From: Nostoc cf. commune SO-36
Lineage (GTDB): Bacteria; Cyanobacteriota; Cyanobacteriia; Cyanobacteriales; Nostocaceae
Reading direction: 5' to 3'
Assembly (NCBI RefSeq): GCF_023734775.1
Contig: NZ_AP025732.1
Location: 2,052,501 to 2,116,500, forward strand
DNA length: 64,000 nucleotides
Below, piece after piece: positions 25,908 to 36,580 of this stretch (positions are counted from its first letter, which is position 1; each line of letters starts with the position of its first letter). Under the pieces are notes generated by a model that did not search any database, was not told the origin of the DNA, and saw only the letters and a list, made by a program, of their open reading frames with translations. Both the position numbers and the translations under genes were made by a program.

Positions 25908-26369
25908 CTACTTCCCCTTTTCCCCTGCCCCGGCTCGTTCGCGTGTCAAGCTATCAATAGCATCACCCAAGGCAGTAGTTAGACTATTGCGGGTTTGGGC
26001 GTGGTTGTCTTGCTCAGTTTTCAAAGCTTGTAAAAGGCGATCGCGTTCTTTAATTACAGTGATAAGTTTAGCTTGCAATTCCTCCACAGATTTGAGTTGT
26101 TCTATTTCTTGCTGGATAGCTGTGACTGGTGTAATAGTCAGTGTCTCCATCTCAAAACCTTGGAGTTTATGCAAATCTGCCTTGAGGGATGCGATCGCCT
26201 GCTGGGATAATTGGGCATCTGTGCGGCGTTGTTCTGCTTCTGTGTTATAAAGTTGACGCCATTTTTGGGCACTTTCCCAACCCGCATCGTGATCGTTTTG
26301 CAGCCCCGTCATCTGCTCTTTGAGTAGCTGGATTTCTGTTAACCACTGTTGTGTTAAATCTTGATTCAT
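25908..26369 (-). CDS. coiled-coil protein of unknown function
   Basis: 153 residues, almost entirely predicted helix with heptad spacing: QQWLTEIQLLKEQMTGLQND at the start and LKSVEELQAKLITVIKERDR near residue 95. Glu/Gln/Leu-rich, no membrane segment. The last residues (ERAGAGEKGK) are encoded by GGGGCAGGGGAAA repeat-like DNA, so the tail may be repeat-derived. The start ATG faces GTCATTA heptamers. Function unknown; likely a scaffold or filament-forming protein. Confidence 0.7.
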   Translation of the reverse strand: MNQDLTQQWLTEIQLLKEQMTGLQNDHDAGWESAQKWRQLYNTEAEQRRTDAQLSQQAIASLKADLHKLQGFEMETLTITPVTAIQQEIEQLKSVEELQAKLITVIKERDRLLQALKTEQDNHAQTRNSLTTALGDAIDSLTRERAGAGEKGK

Positions 26370-26373
26370 AAAT

Positions 26374-26436
26374 TATTAGTCATTAGTCATTAGTCAATGT
26401 TCATTAGTCATTAGTCATTAGTCAAGAGTCATTAGA
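26374..26436. repeat. GTCATTA heptamer tandem repeats
   Basis: TTAGTCA units repeat about nine times with two variant spacers in the region between the divergent coiled-coil and BrkB genes. Confidence 0.9.
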
Positions 26437-26541
26437 CAAGAACTCTCCGCCTCGGTATGCTTGCTGTAAAAACATAGATGCGATCGCTACGCAAAATTTG
26501 GCACAGTAATTAAGAAACCCAATCAATTTTTACTCTAAATC

Positions 26542-27438
26542 ATGCCAAAGCCTCGCTTTTTCCGCTTCTTTCGCCACCTCAATTGGCACACGCTCAAAAA
26601 AACTTTTGCTAGGACAACGGAAAGGCGACTTTTGGGACTTGCCTCGGAAATCGCTTATATTGCGATACTATCGCTGTTTCCAGCAATTCTTGCTATCCTC
26701 ACAGCCATTGGCTTATTAGAAGAATCTTTACAAAACACCTTTAATCAACTGGCGGTGCAACTAAGCCAAGTGCTACCTGAAGAAGCCCTGGATCTAATTC
26801 GTGATTTTGCCACTACAGAAATTACCAACTCCAAAAACAGTGGTTTGTTTTCTCTGAGCTTTGTATTAGCAATTTGGACTGCTTCTGGGGCGGTGAATAC
26901 GGCTATGACAGCCCTCGACCAAATCCATCAAATTCCTTCAGAAAAGATACGCCCCTTTTGGAAAGCCAAGCTCGTTTCTCTGGCATTAACAGTTGGCACT
27001 ATGTTGCTTTTGATGTTGGCTTCTTTCTTAGTGTTTATTAGTGATTGGCTATTGGCAATGGTAGTGAACCAAAATAGCTCTTTAATCTTCTTGGTGCATC
27101 TTTGGCAGTTGTTACGCTGGCCTTTAGCTTTAAGTATTGTTGCTACCGCCTTTGGCTTTGTCTATCGCTATGGGCCAAGCCAGTGGAACTCAGGCACACC
27201 AATGATGCCTGGAGCAATTTTAGCAGCTGTTTTTTGGGCAATATTATCTGCCCTATTTCGGATGTATGTGGCGAATTTTGGCAATTATAATAAAGTATAT
27301 GGTGCTGTAGGGGCTGTGATAGTTTTAATGCTCTGGCTGTCAATGAGCGCTGCTGTTCTGTTAATCGGCGATCAGTTGAACGTGACTGTCGGCGAAGATA
27401 TGCGCTTAAAAGCGCAGTCGCCACCTAGAGAAAAATAG
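26542..27438 (+). CDS. YihY/BrkB-family inner-membrane protein
   Basis: 298 residues with about six transmembrane helices. Diagnostic segments are RLLGLASEIAYIAILSLFPA near residue 28, WTASGAVNTAMTALDQ near 113, FGFVYRYGPS near 207 and the GAILAAVFWAILSALFRMYV / YNKVYGAVGAVIVLMLWL pair. The family was once called RNase BN, which is a misnomer; it is now regarded as a membrane transporter or envelope protein of uncertain function. The gene is intact although both neighbouring regions carry frameshifts. Confidence 0.92.
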   Translation: MPKPRFFRFFRHLNWHTLKKTFARTTERRLLGLASEIAYIAILSLFPAILAILTAIGLLEESLQNTFNQLAVQLSQVLPEEALDLIRDFATTEITNSKNSGLFSLSFVLAIWTASGAVNTAMTALDQIHQIPSEKIRPFWKAKLVSLALTVGTMLLLMLASFLVFISDWLLAMVVNQNSSLIFLVHLWQLLRWPLALSIVATAFGFVYRYGPSQWNSGTPMMPGAILAAVFWAILSALFRMYVANFGNYNKVYGAVGAVIVLMLWLSMSAAVLLIGDQLNVTVGEDMRLKAQSPPREK

Positions 27439-27521
27439 TAAATCCCTGAGAAATTTATTGCAAAAGCTCAGTTGGGGAGTAGAATATCTAACGATTCAAT
27501 ACAAAGTTAGCGATCGCTTTC

Positions 27522-28028
27522 ATGCCTGATTCTCCTCCTGGATTTTCAATGATTGAACCTGATATTAAAGCACCAACGTTGAAGCGCTTGCGCCAGTTAA
27601 GTCGGCTGCTGGATAATGTTATTACTATTCCTGGCACACAAATTGGTTTTGGACTAGATCCAATTTTAGGACTCATACCGATTGGTGGTGATTTTTTGGG
27701 AGTCATGTTTTCTAGCTACATCATCCTAGAAGCTGCGCGGCTAGGTGTATCTAGAGCCACTTTAGGTAAAATGGTTTTGAATGTGATTATTGATGGTTTG
27801 GTAGGCGCAGTCCCCGTTTTGGGAGACTTTTTTGATTTCGCCTGGAGAGCTAACACTAATAATATCAAGCTATTAGAAGACTATTTAAAGTTTCCCAGCC
27901 AGCAAAAGAGTGCAGACAGATGGTTTATATTTGCCGTTTTGGTTGGATTGTTGTTAATATCTATTGTTTTAGTAGCATTGCCCGTGATACTAATTAGAAT
28001 TTTGTGGAACGCCTTAACAGGCGGTTAA
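27522..28028 (+). CDS. DUF4112 membrane protein
   Basis: 168 residues. The DUF4112 signature is clear: LLDNVITIPGTQIGFGLDPI near residue 30, LIPIGGDFLGVMFSSYIILEA and PVLGDFFDFAWRANTNN near residue 100. Two or three hydrophobic helices, the last near residue 140, place it in a membrane. Function unknown. The alpha/beta hydrolase gene begins 2 bp after its stop, suggesting an operon. Confidence 0.9.
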   Translation: MPDSPPGFSMIEPDIKAPTLKRLRQLSRLLDNVITIPGTQIGFGLDPILGLIPIGGDFLGVMFSSYIILEAARLGVSRATLGKMVLNVIIDGLVGAVPVLGDFFDFAWRANTNNIKLLEDYLKFPSQQKSADRWFIFAVLVGLLLISIVLVALPVILIRILWNALTGG

Positions 28029-28029
28029 A

Positions 28030-28981
28030 TTGTTTATTGATAAAAGAATGAAAGATTGGTGGCAAGCTACTTTTCCCAAAGGTCGGCAAAGTCTAGTTAT
28101 TACTGATGCTAAAGGCTATCCTGTACAAATTGCTTATGGCGAAAAAGGTAGAGGTAAACCGCTAATTTTATTACATGGTATGGGGAGTTGGAGCTACAAT
28201 TGGCGTCACAGCGTAGCAGCGTTATCTAAATATTATCGGGTAATTTGCTTTGATGCCAAAGGTTTTGGTTTTTCGGAAAAACCATTGTCTCGTAGAGAAC
28301 ACAATGGTCATCAAGTTATTGAGTTTCAAAGAATTATTCAGGCATTATGTGATGAACCAGCAGTGATTGTGGCTGAATCTCTGGGGGGATTAGTTGCCCT
28401 TGCTCTTGCTCAAGAGAATCCGCAATTAATCGGACGGCTTGTAGTAGTAAATGTACCTGTTTTTGCCGAACAACTACCTCATTGGTCTATGTGGTTGCTT
28501 GCCCAAACGCCCCTAGAAGTAATGCAAACAATTGACTCCTTACGTCTGACATATCTGTTTGCACCTCTATTTAGAGAAGTTATGGCAATAGAAAGACGTA
28601 GGGTATTATTCGACCCCTCAATCTTGACACAGGAAGATATTTATTGGATAACTTACCCGTTTACTGAATTGCCTGGTACGATCGCAAAAGTTGCCGAAGA
28701 ATTACAAATAGCCGCGCGCGAAATTGAAAATTGGCAAGCAAACAAGCCAAATATGCTCACCAAAATTCAAAATAAACTGAATGCAATCAAGTGTCCCACA
28801 CTAGTTTTGTGGGTGTGAACAAGATAGTTGGTTTCCTGCTAGTCATGGTGAAAAATTGCATCAGTGTATCCCTAATTCCAAATTACAGATTTTGTCTAAC
28901 TGCTGTCATGATGCCTCTAGTGGTGCTTCTAAGGTGCTGAATGCAGCGATTCTTAAATTTTTGCAAGATACTAATTTTTAA
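28030..28981 (+). pseudogene. alpha/beta hydrolase with a one-base frameshift
   Basis: The first frame contains ILLHGMGSWSYNWRHS (oxyanion region), VICFDAKGFGFSEKP and the nucleophile elbow VAESLGGLVALALA with Ser near residue 124. It stops at 28818 after CPTLVLWV. The expected WGEQDSWFPASHGE continuation, with the acidic and His (SNCCHDA) triad region, lies in another frame and ends at 28981, so about one extra base is present near 28812. Restored length is about 316 residues, normal for cyanobacterial hydrolases of this type. The start may be TTG (28030, with AGGCGG upstream) or ATG (28048). Substrate unknown. Confidence 0.8.
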
Positions 28982-29118
28982 AGCAATACACTTCAATTAA
29001 GCAATTTGTTTCTTCTCTTTCTTCTCTCTCTGTGTACTCTGCGCCTCTGTGGTTCGTAAAAAAAACGGCTTTAACAAAGAGTGCTAGCCTTAACTGAAGC
29101 ATATTGATTTTTAAAGAA

Positions 29119-29163
29119 GAATTCAGGAGTCAAAATTCATTTTGAATTCTGACTCCTGAATTC
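29119..29163. repeat. near-perfect 45-nt palindrome
   Basis: Two 21-nt arms (GAATTCAGGAGTC and partner) with one mismatch and a 3-nt loop. The sequence resembles dispersed GGAGTCAGAATTCAGG-type elements of Nostoc genomes. It could also act as a bidirectional terminator. Confidence 0.75.
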
Positions 29164-29171
29164 TGTTTCAA

Positions 29172-29350
29172 TAAAAAGAGAGTGGGAGGAAGCATATCCG
29201 TCAGCTTTCAAACTCCCACTCTGCCATTTGCTGCTGAAGTGAACAGGAATGTATACAGACGTTTGCCCGTTATTTGGGGGCTAATGCGTACTTCAACAAC
29301 AACGCCCATACGCATTTAATATTCCTGTTGCAGCAAATGCCAAACTTAAT
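29172..29350 (-). ncRNA. structured non-coding RNA with own promoter and terminator
   Basis: Reading the minus strand: promoter TTGCAG (29386-29381), 18-nt spacer, TAAATA (29362-29357). The RNA has a long stem pairing 29330-29341 with 29223-29234 (11 of 12), then AACAGGAAT/ATTCCTGTT (29242-29250 with 29321-29329), enclosing a hairpin ATGCGTA/TACGCAT (29284-29290 with 29309-29315) and a smaller GCCC/GGGC hairpin. It ends with a perfect 10-bp terminator stem (29213-29222 with 29179-29188) and CTTTTTATT. I cannot assign it to a known family with certainty. Confidence 0.65.
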
Positions 29351-29806
29351 TATTGGTATTTATTTGCTGAGAAAAATACTCTGCAAATAATTGATATTGA
29401 TAGTTTTTTGTTCTTGTAAATCACTTAGTAAATAGTGTTTTACAAAAGGAATTTGCATACTTGGTAGCCCCTGAAAACAAAACCCTTGAAGTCGTTTATC
29501 TTTATATAATTTAACTTGATTGATAAAAAGCTGGTTGCCATTTTGGCATATTTTAAAATTTTCTAATTGCTCATATCTAACTTTTTAAAAGTAGTTAATC
29601 TGCTATATAAGAGATTCTCTATGAAAGGTTGCGCCAACGCGTTCTCTAAAGGAGTACGCAATGACTGTAAATATTTTTGTCCAGCTACTTATGCAATAAA
29701 TCATTCGTACATAACAAGATTCCCGACTTTTTAAAAAAGCCGGGAATCTAAGCCAAGTTAATTGGCAAAAAGCGTTAATTTAACGGGGTTTTACCTTACA
29801 GTAGTA
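29351..29806. other. intergenic region
   Basis: Holds the promoter of the non-coding RNA at its left end and a terminator hairpin at 29717-29749. A GCGCCAACGCG...GGAGTACGC repeat word lies near 29631. No gene seen. Confidence 0.4.
29717..29749 (-). terminator. hairpin terminator downstream of the 29807-30458 gene
   Basis: AGATTCCCG and CGGGAATCT arms enclose a CTTTTT/AAAAAG inner stem, giving a nearly perfect 15-bp palindrome. It can terminate from either direction. Confidence 0.55.
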
Positions 29807-30458
29807 TTAATACTGGCGTAAAATTGCAGATAATGGACTATTTTTACGAAGATCCATCAAGTCTGCTAAAGGTTCTATGTGCGTATCCAGGTGATGCTTG
29901 TGTTCTGCTGGTAGAACCGTTACCAAATGCTTTGTTTTAGGTTGCATCTGCATAACGGGCATCAGTTGTGGCTGTGGCACAAAGATTGGCTGTTTCTTGG
30001 GAAGATGTGGTTCCAATCTTTGGTAATTGTTCTGTGCCAAGCGTGGTTGATGGCGATTAACCTGTTTTTGCACTTTATTGCTAATCTTTGTCCGGTTGAG
30101 CATTCGGAAAATGAGCAAAGAACCACTACCACAACTGAGGGCGATCGCAGCTACCATCCATAAAGGTGTAGGATTACCATTCTCAGAGGGCAGATTGATT
30201 GGTTCTTCAACTATAACTGGGATTTTTTCTGGTTCTTCTTGTGGTACCGGGCCTGCATTACCTAAGCTATACAAGGCAAAGGCACCACCTCCCATAAACA
30301 TGGCTAAAAACCCAGTTAGCAATAGCCAAGGATGGTGTGTAACCAGATATATCAGAACATTCGAGCTTTGTTTTAGTCTCGATTTCCTGTTTGTCAGCTC
30401 TGGAGTAGCCCTTTTGAATTGGTGTTCGCTCGCGCTGTACACTCTGACGTTTTTCCAT
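29807..30458 (-). pseudogene. two-TM unknown protein with a probable frameshift near the N-terminus
   Basis: ATG at 30458 with GAAAG upstream starts MEKRQSVQRERTPIQKGY. The sensible continuation SSNVLIYLVTHHPWLLLTGF lies in a second frame that runs to 29807. A one-base indel near 30358-30366, in an AAAACAAAG run, would join them into about 215 residues. The joined protein has a basic cytoplasmic start, transmembrane helices near residues 50 and 100, and a basic Pro/Gln/His-rich tail ending LSAILRQY. Function unknown. If the shift is real, the protein could still start within the second frame at a GTG (30442). Confidence 0.6.
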
Positions 30459-30659
30459 GATTACTTTCAGATTTGTACCCCTCTAGTCAATAAATTGTAC
30501 TGGAGGAGTCAAGCATCAGGTATCCGTAACAAAATTTCCGATTCAAGTAGCTTTTTTGTAAAGTAGATGCTACTAAATCTGGCCAAATTTTGCCGAAGTT
30601 ATGTATTTATTGTGACTTTTCGCCGTAATAATCTGAAATCAGTTCGGTTATTTTATCCG

Positions 30660-31766
<1,107 letters not shown>

Positions 31767-31846
31767 TTTGGGTTCCTCCACACTTCTCAAGCAGATAGCG
31801 TATCACAACCTACAAAAGTTGCCATGTTTTTCTATATTATTTTTTT

Positions 31847-31869
31847 GCCCCCTGCCCCCTGCCCCCTGC
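31847..31869. repeat. CCCCCTG tandem repeat
   Basis: Three GCCCCCT units in the ddl upstream region; part of the same repeat class as 25865-25925. Confidence 0.75.
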
Positions 31870-31981
31870 TTCCAATTAAAATAATCGTGTTGTCAGCTAC
31901 AGTTCTATTCCAGGAAAATGGGCAACAATATTGATAAATAACTAGAAATGCAGCCCTACCTGTAAAAGATGCTGCCGTTTC

Positions 31982-33673
31982 ATGAAACCCAGAATTATTG
32001 TTTGTGGCTTAGGACGTACCGGATATAAAACCTTTCGTCTGCTGAGACATCAGGGAGCCTTCGTTGTTGGCATTCATCACCAATCTATCCCTGGCGAAAC
32101 ATCAGGAGATGTGATTGTTGGCGATTTACAAGCAGCTTCTACCCTAACAGCAGCAGGAATTCAACAGGCACACACTTTAGTCATCGCTGGATCTAAAGAT
32201 GCTCTGAATTTGTCTATTATGATGCAAGCACGGGTACTGAATCCCCAGATTCGGATTATCAACCGTTTGTATAATACAAATTTAGCGGAGCGCCTAGATC
32301 AAAGTTTGCCAGACCATTTGAGTATGAGTGTTGTCGGATTAGCAGCACCCGTATTCACCTTTGCAGCGATGGGAAACCGAGCGATCGGCCAAATCAAATT
32401 ATTTCAGCAAACTTGGCCAATTCATGAAGAATACATCGATGAAAACCACTTCTGGAGGGGTCGAAAGCTGAGTGAATTGTGGGAAGATCGATCGCGGATG
32501 ATGATTTATTACTTGCCAGTAAAAGGTGAGATGGATTTGGTGTCAGGTGTAATATCCGGGCAAGAGATACAAGTAGGCGATCGCTTAATTGTTGGCACTC
32601 AACCTCGCATCCGTTCTCACCGGAGATCATTACTGAGAAAACTGTTGAAAGCCCTCACCAATTTTAGGCAGTTTCAGCAACACGGGCGATCGGTAGTGGT
32701 GGGTGCTATTGTTTTATTTGCGGTTATTGCGATCGCTACACTCACTTATATGTCGGCTGAGTTGAGTTTGTCTCCTGTCGATGCTCTATATTTTTCTGTC
32801 GGCATGATTACCGGAGCCGGTGGTAACGACAAAGTAGTAGAAAATGCTCCTAACAGTATTAAGTTATTTACAGTTGTAATGATGCTGGTTGGAGCAGTGG
32901 TGATTGGTATTTGGTATGCCATGCTCACCGATTTTGTCTTAGGAAGCCGCTTTAAGCAATTTTGGGATGCCGCCCGAATTCCCCAACGATATCACTACAT
33001 TGTCTGTGGCTTGAGTGGTATTGGAGTGAGAATTGTCCAGCAACTCCACGCTAGTGGATATGAAGTTGTAGTAGTTGAACCCGACTCCAACAATAAACAT
33101 ATCAACACCGCCCGCGAACTCGGTATTCCCGTCATTCAGGGCGATGCTAGTTTCCGCACAATACTCAAATCCAGCAATATAGACTCTGCCGCCGCAGTGC
33201 TTGCTGTTACTAGCAATGATGCCACCAATCTGGAAATTGCCCTCAAAGCCAAAGGCTTGACACCCAGCATTCCGGTGATTGTTCATTATGCGGATCCCGA
33301 TTTTGCTGGCATAGCGCAACACCTATTTGGCTTCGAGGCTGTGCTGAGTCCGGCTGAATTGGCAGCCCCAGCTTTTGCCGCCGCCGCACTAGGGGGACGA
33401 ATCCTCGGCAATGGCATTACAGCAGATAGTCTTTGGGTGGCTTTTGCAACTGTGATTACACCTTCACACGTTTTTTGCGGCCAGTGGGTAAAAGATGTAG
33501 CAATGTCTGGTGATTGTGTACCTTTATACGTAGAAACAAACAACGAAACCCTTCATGGCTGGGATTTGTTAGAAACTAACCTCTGTGCTGGCGATGTTTT
33601 ATATATGACTATGCCCGCAACGCGACTATATCAATTGTGGCGGCATGAGGAAGTTTGCGAATCACACGTTTAA
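31982..33673 (+). CDS. two-RCK-domain potassium-channel-like protein
   Basis: 563 residues: an N-terminal Rossmann NAD-binding RCK/TrkA-N domain (IIVCGLGRTGYKTFRLL near residue 4), a linker domain to about 210, a first membrane helix at about 238-260, a pore loop near 265-280, a second helix at about 293-315, and a second RCK domain (YIVCGLSGIGVRIVQQL near 338). The layout RCK-2TM-RCK is known in bacteria. The selectivity filter position reads MITGAGGND instead of TVGYGD, so ion selectivity may differ from that of a classical K+ channel. Acts in the inner or thylakoid membrane, probably gated by nucleotide or Ca2+ binding. Confidence 0.85.
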   Translation: MKPRIIVCGLGRTGYKTFRLLRHQGAFVVGIHHQSIPGETSGDVIVGDLQAASTLTAAGIQQAHTLVIAGSKDALNLSIMMQARVLNPQIRIINRLYNTNLAERLDQSLPDHLSMSVVGLAAPVFTFAAMGNRAIGQIKLFQQTWPIHEEYIDENHFWRGRKLSELWEDRSRMMIYYLPVKGEMDLVSGVISGQEIQVGDRLIVGTQPRIRSHRRSLLRKLLKALTNFRQFQQHGRSVVVGAIVLFAVIAIATLTYMSAELSLSPVDALYFSVGMITGAGGNDKVVENAPNSIKLFTVVMMLVGAVVIGIWYAMLTDFVLGSRFKQFWDAARIPQRYHYIVCGLSGIGVRIVQQLHASGYEVVVVEPDSNNKHINTARELGIPVIQGDASFRTILKSSNIDSAAAVLAVTSNDATNLEIALKAKGLTPSIPVIVHYADPDFAGIAQHLFGFEAVLSPAELAAPAFAAAALGGRILGNGITADSLWVAFATVITPSHVFCGQWVKDVAMSGDCVPLYVETNNETLHGWDLLETNLCAGDVLYMTMPATRLYQLWRHEEVCESHV

Positions 33674-33762
33674 TACAAAATTCAGGTGATTAATTATAAT
33701 AAAATTTCTCAATTGCCAACAGAATTCAAAATATAGAAAGCCTGCCTGCTACCCAAGATGTA

Positions 33763-33786
33763 GGTAGCACAGCTAGCTGTGCTACC
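33763..33786. repeat. 24-nt perfect palindrome
   Basis: GGTAGCACAGCT directly abuts its reverse complement AGCTGTGCTACC, 57 bp beyond the rpmB stop codon. It could act as a terminator hairpin for rpmB (minus) and the channel gene (plus), or be a dispersed palindromic element. Confidence 0.7.
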
Positions 33787-33843
33787 CTATGAATCACCTA
33801 TATTCCACCCTACGAAAGTTTCTGGTTATGAAATCCAGATTAC

Positions 33844-34080
33844 TTAGTAATGATTTAGGTTAATGCCAGCTTTTTTTGCCATTGCTTCTAACCCATTAAT
33901 TTGTAAGGTTTTGATTGCTTTGGTTGATAGCTTTAATCTCACCCAACGATTTCCACCTTCCCACCAAACCCGCTTGTCTTGCAGATTAGCGTGCTGAAGG
34001 CGTTTAGTACGACGGTGGGAGTGGGAAACAGCAAAAGCGTTATTTGCTTTTTTACCAGTTAGTTCACAGCGACGGGACAT
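33844..34080 (-). CDS. rpmB: 50S ribosomal protein L28
   Basis: 78 residues starting [20 protein letters not shown], the standard L28 N-terminus, with [19 protein letters not shown] and ending in [12 protein letters not shown]28 helps assemble the 70S subunit interface. Monocistronic here: the next gene upstream on this strand, htpG, is separated by a long repeat block. Confidence 0.97.
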   Translation of the reverse strand: MSRRCELTGKKANNAFAVSHSHRRTKRLQHANLQDKRVWWEGGNRWVRLKLSTKAIKTLQINGLEAMAKKAGINLNHY

Positions 34081-34138
34081 AGCAACTATCTCCAGATTTT
34101 TATTTTAATACAGCCTTTCCATTTTAGGTCTTAGGCAG

Positions 34139-34356
34139 CAGAAGTGGGGAGATGAGGAAGCAGAGGGAGCAGGGGGAGCAGAGGGAGCAGGGGGAGCAGA
34201 GGGAGCAGGGGGAGCAGAGGGAGCAGGGGAAGCAGGGGAAGCAGGGGAAGAATAATCATTAAACAATTTCCAATGCCCAATGCCCCATGCCCAATGCCCA
34301 ATGCCCCATGCCCCATGCCCCATGCCCCATGCCCCATGCCCCATGCCCCATGCCCC
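34139..34356. repeat. large short-tandem-repeat block
   Basis: Two sub-blocks: 34148-34250 is built from GGGAGCAGA/GGGGAGCAG units, and 34272-34356 from ATGCCCC and ATGCCCA heptamers (about twelve units). Both strands have open frames here that are only repeat translations. The block separates htpG from rpmB. Confidence 0.95.
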
Positions 34357-34364
34357 ACTCATCA

Positions 34365-36356
34365 CTATTTACTTGCTTGTTCTGTCAGCTTGGTGAGTAC
34401 CTCATTCGATCGCTCTACGAAAGATTTCATTCCCTCAGCGTCAAATCCTTTCTGAGACATCAGCGCTAAATCGTAGACGTGTTGGCAAATCAAGTTGACT
34501 AACTGATCTGTAGACGATTCACCGTTACCTTGAATGATAATACCTTGGTTCAGATTTGCCAGATTTTGAATCAACGGGTGAGCAGTATTCACCAGCAAAA
34601 CGTGATCTTCGGGAAACTCTACTGTCTGCTGCTGCATCATCATAGCGTTCATTTCCCGCATACGGCGGAGAATCTCTGGTAAAAGAACGATCGCAGGTGG
34701 TGTACCTTGAGGATCGTCTGATTTCAACGCTTCGGTACGGATGTTGAGTTTGGGTTTGTTGAGGGATTTCTCAAATAACTCTTTGATTGTCTCACTCCGG
34801 GTTTTGTTCGTCTTGGGATCGACAATTTCCTTATCTTTATCTTGTTCCAGCAGAGTATTGTCTAAATCTGAGTCTACTCGCGTAAACTTGACATCCTGAT
34901 ATTCCCGTTCGAGGAAGTTGATAAAGTGGGTATCGATAAAGGAGTCCATAAACAGGACTTCCAAGCCTTGATTTTTGTGCAGTTCTATGTATGTAGCTTG
35001 GGTTGCTTCCTCGGTGCTGTAGAAAACCCGATTTTCGTTGCGTTCTTTGTTGCGTTCTAGATATTCTTTCAGCGTAGTATAGGGAGCGCTAGGTGCTGAG
35101 TTCTCTGCACTGGGTGAGGGAGTGACATCTTGCCAAGCATCCCCGTCTGAAGATTGGACTTCAACCACTGGAGTTTCCGCCGCAGGTTTTTCTGTCAGTT
35201 TGGCGGTGGTGCGGAAGACGATGATATCTTCGATTTGTTTTTTGAATTTCTCGTCGTTGAGAACGCCGAATTTTACAAAAGTACCAAGATCCTTCCAAGC
35301 GCTAATGTACTGTTCACGATTATCGCGGAAAAGTTCTTTGAGGCGATCGCCTACTTTTTTGGCAATATAATCACCAATTCGCTTCACGGTGCGATCGCCT
35401 TGCAAGGCACTCCGCGATACGTTCAGGGGAATATCGGTACTATCAATCACACCCCGCATCGGCATCAAAAACTGCGGGATAATTTCTTCGCAGTTATCGC
35501 TAACAAAAACTTGATTGCAGAATAGCTTGATCTGACCTTTCGTAACATCGACATCCGGCCTCATTTTCGGGAAATACAGAATACCGTTGATGATAAAGGG
35601 ATAGTCAGTATTTAGATGTACCCATAACAAAGGTTCTTCCTGAAAAGGATAGAGATAGCGGTAAAACTCTAAATAATCTTCTTGAGTCAGATTACTCGGA
35701 GACTCTCGCCACGGTGCTTTTTGCTTATTTATTACTTCGCCATCTAGTTTAATTGGGACTGGCAAAAAGTCGCAGTATGTCTTGACAAGATTTTTTATTC
35801 GTGCTGATTCGAGAAATTCCTCTTCTTCCCCTTGCAGGCTGAGAATAATAGTAGTACCGCGAGTTGTCCGGGAAGATTCTTCGAGAGTGAAAGCTGGCGA
35901 ACCATCACAAGTCCAGTGAACCGCCTGCGCTCCTTCTTGATAAGATAAAGTATCAATTTCTACCTTTTGCGCCACCATGAAGGAAGAGTAGAAACCAAGA
36001 CCGAAGTGACCGATTATCGGTTGATCTGATTTGCCTTCGTATTTATGAATAAATTCTTCAGCACTAGAAAAGGCAACTTGATTGATATATTTCTTAACTT
36101 CATCTGCGGTCATTCCGATACCGTTATCGGAGATGGATAGAGTTTTCTTATCTTTGTCAATGGCAATTTCAATTTCTGGTTCGCCGATATCTCCAGCATA
36201 ATCGCCGGCGCGGGATACCATTTTTAGCTTTTGGATGGCGTCTACAGCGTTGGATACCAGTTCCCGCAAGAAGATTTGATGATCTGAGTAAAGCGACTTC
36301 TTGATGATTGGGAAAATATTCTCAGTATGAATACTGATAGTGCCTTGTTCTAGCAT
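34365..36356 (-). CDS. htpG: molecular chaperone HtpG (Hsp90)
   Basis: 663 residues. The N-terminal ATPase domain is clear: MLEQGTISIHTENIFPIIKK, the ELVSNAVDAIQKL helix (Asn motif), SDNGIGMTADEV near residue 77 and GHFGLGFYSSFMVA near 116. The middle domain (LPVPIKLDGE, then FNVSRSALQGD-like PLNVSRSALQGD) and C-terminal dimerisation domain (VLLVNTAHPLIQNLANLNQG) follow. A Pro/Ser-rich insertion near 390-410 is the usual variable linker. The cytosolic chaperone assists stress tolerance and folding of phycobilisome and other clients in cyanobacteria. Confidence 0.97.
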   Translation of the reverse strand: MLEQGTISIHTENIFPIIKKSLYSDHQIFLRELVSNAVDAIQKLKMVSRAGDYAGDIGEPEIEIAIDKDKKTLSISDNGIGMTADEVKKYINQVAFSSAEEFIHKYEGKSDQPIIGHFGLGFYSSFMVAQKVEIDTLSYQEGAQAVHWTCDGSPAFTLEESSRTTRGTTIILSLQGEEEEFLESARIKNLVKTYCDFLPVPIKLDGEVINKQKAPWRESPSNLTQEDYLEFYRYLYPFQEEPLLWVHLNTDYPFIINGILYFPKMRPDVDVTKGQIKLFCNQVFVSDNCEEIIPQFLMPMRGVIDSTDIPLNVSRSALQGDRTVKRIGDYIAKKVGDRLKELFRDNREQYISAWKDLGTFVKFGVLNDEKFKKQIEDIIVFRTTAKLTEKPAAETPVVEVQSSDGDAWQDVTPSPSAENSAPSAPYTTLKEYLERNKERNENRVFYSTEEATQATYIELHKNQGLEVLFMDSFIDTHFINFLEREYQDVKFTRVDSDLDNTLLEQDKDKEIVDPKTNKTRSETIKELFEKSLNKPKLNIRTEALKSDDPQGTPPAIVLLPEILRRMREMNAMMMQQQTVEFPEDHVLLVNTAHPLIQNLANLNQGIIIQGNGESSTDQLVNLICQHVYDLALMSQKGFDAEGMKSFVERSNEVLTKLTEQASK

Positions 36357-36580
36357 AATTGGTAATTTTCGATTTCGTATCTGAAATGATGATAGTGGCT
36401 AATACAGGCTAACCCTCTGTTTTCCAGGATAAACCCGGAGAACACAGAAGGGCATGATACCAATTAGAATTTTAAAAGCATAGCTTAGGCGATGCACCTT
36501 TTTTGAGCATAGTTTGCCCCCATTTTCTGATTCGGATTTCCCTACTCCCAACCCCCGATTTTCAACGCAGATCTATTAGT

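Noticed and set aside
30078..30566. 162-residue plus-strand frame
   Set aside because: Antisense to the 29807-30458 membrane protein gene, whose hydrophobic and basic segments make better biological sense.
34105..34469. Several open frames on both strands rich in Pro/Ser or Gly/Met/Trp
   Set aside because: They are translations of ATGCCCC and GGGAGCAG tandem repeats.
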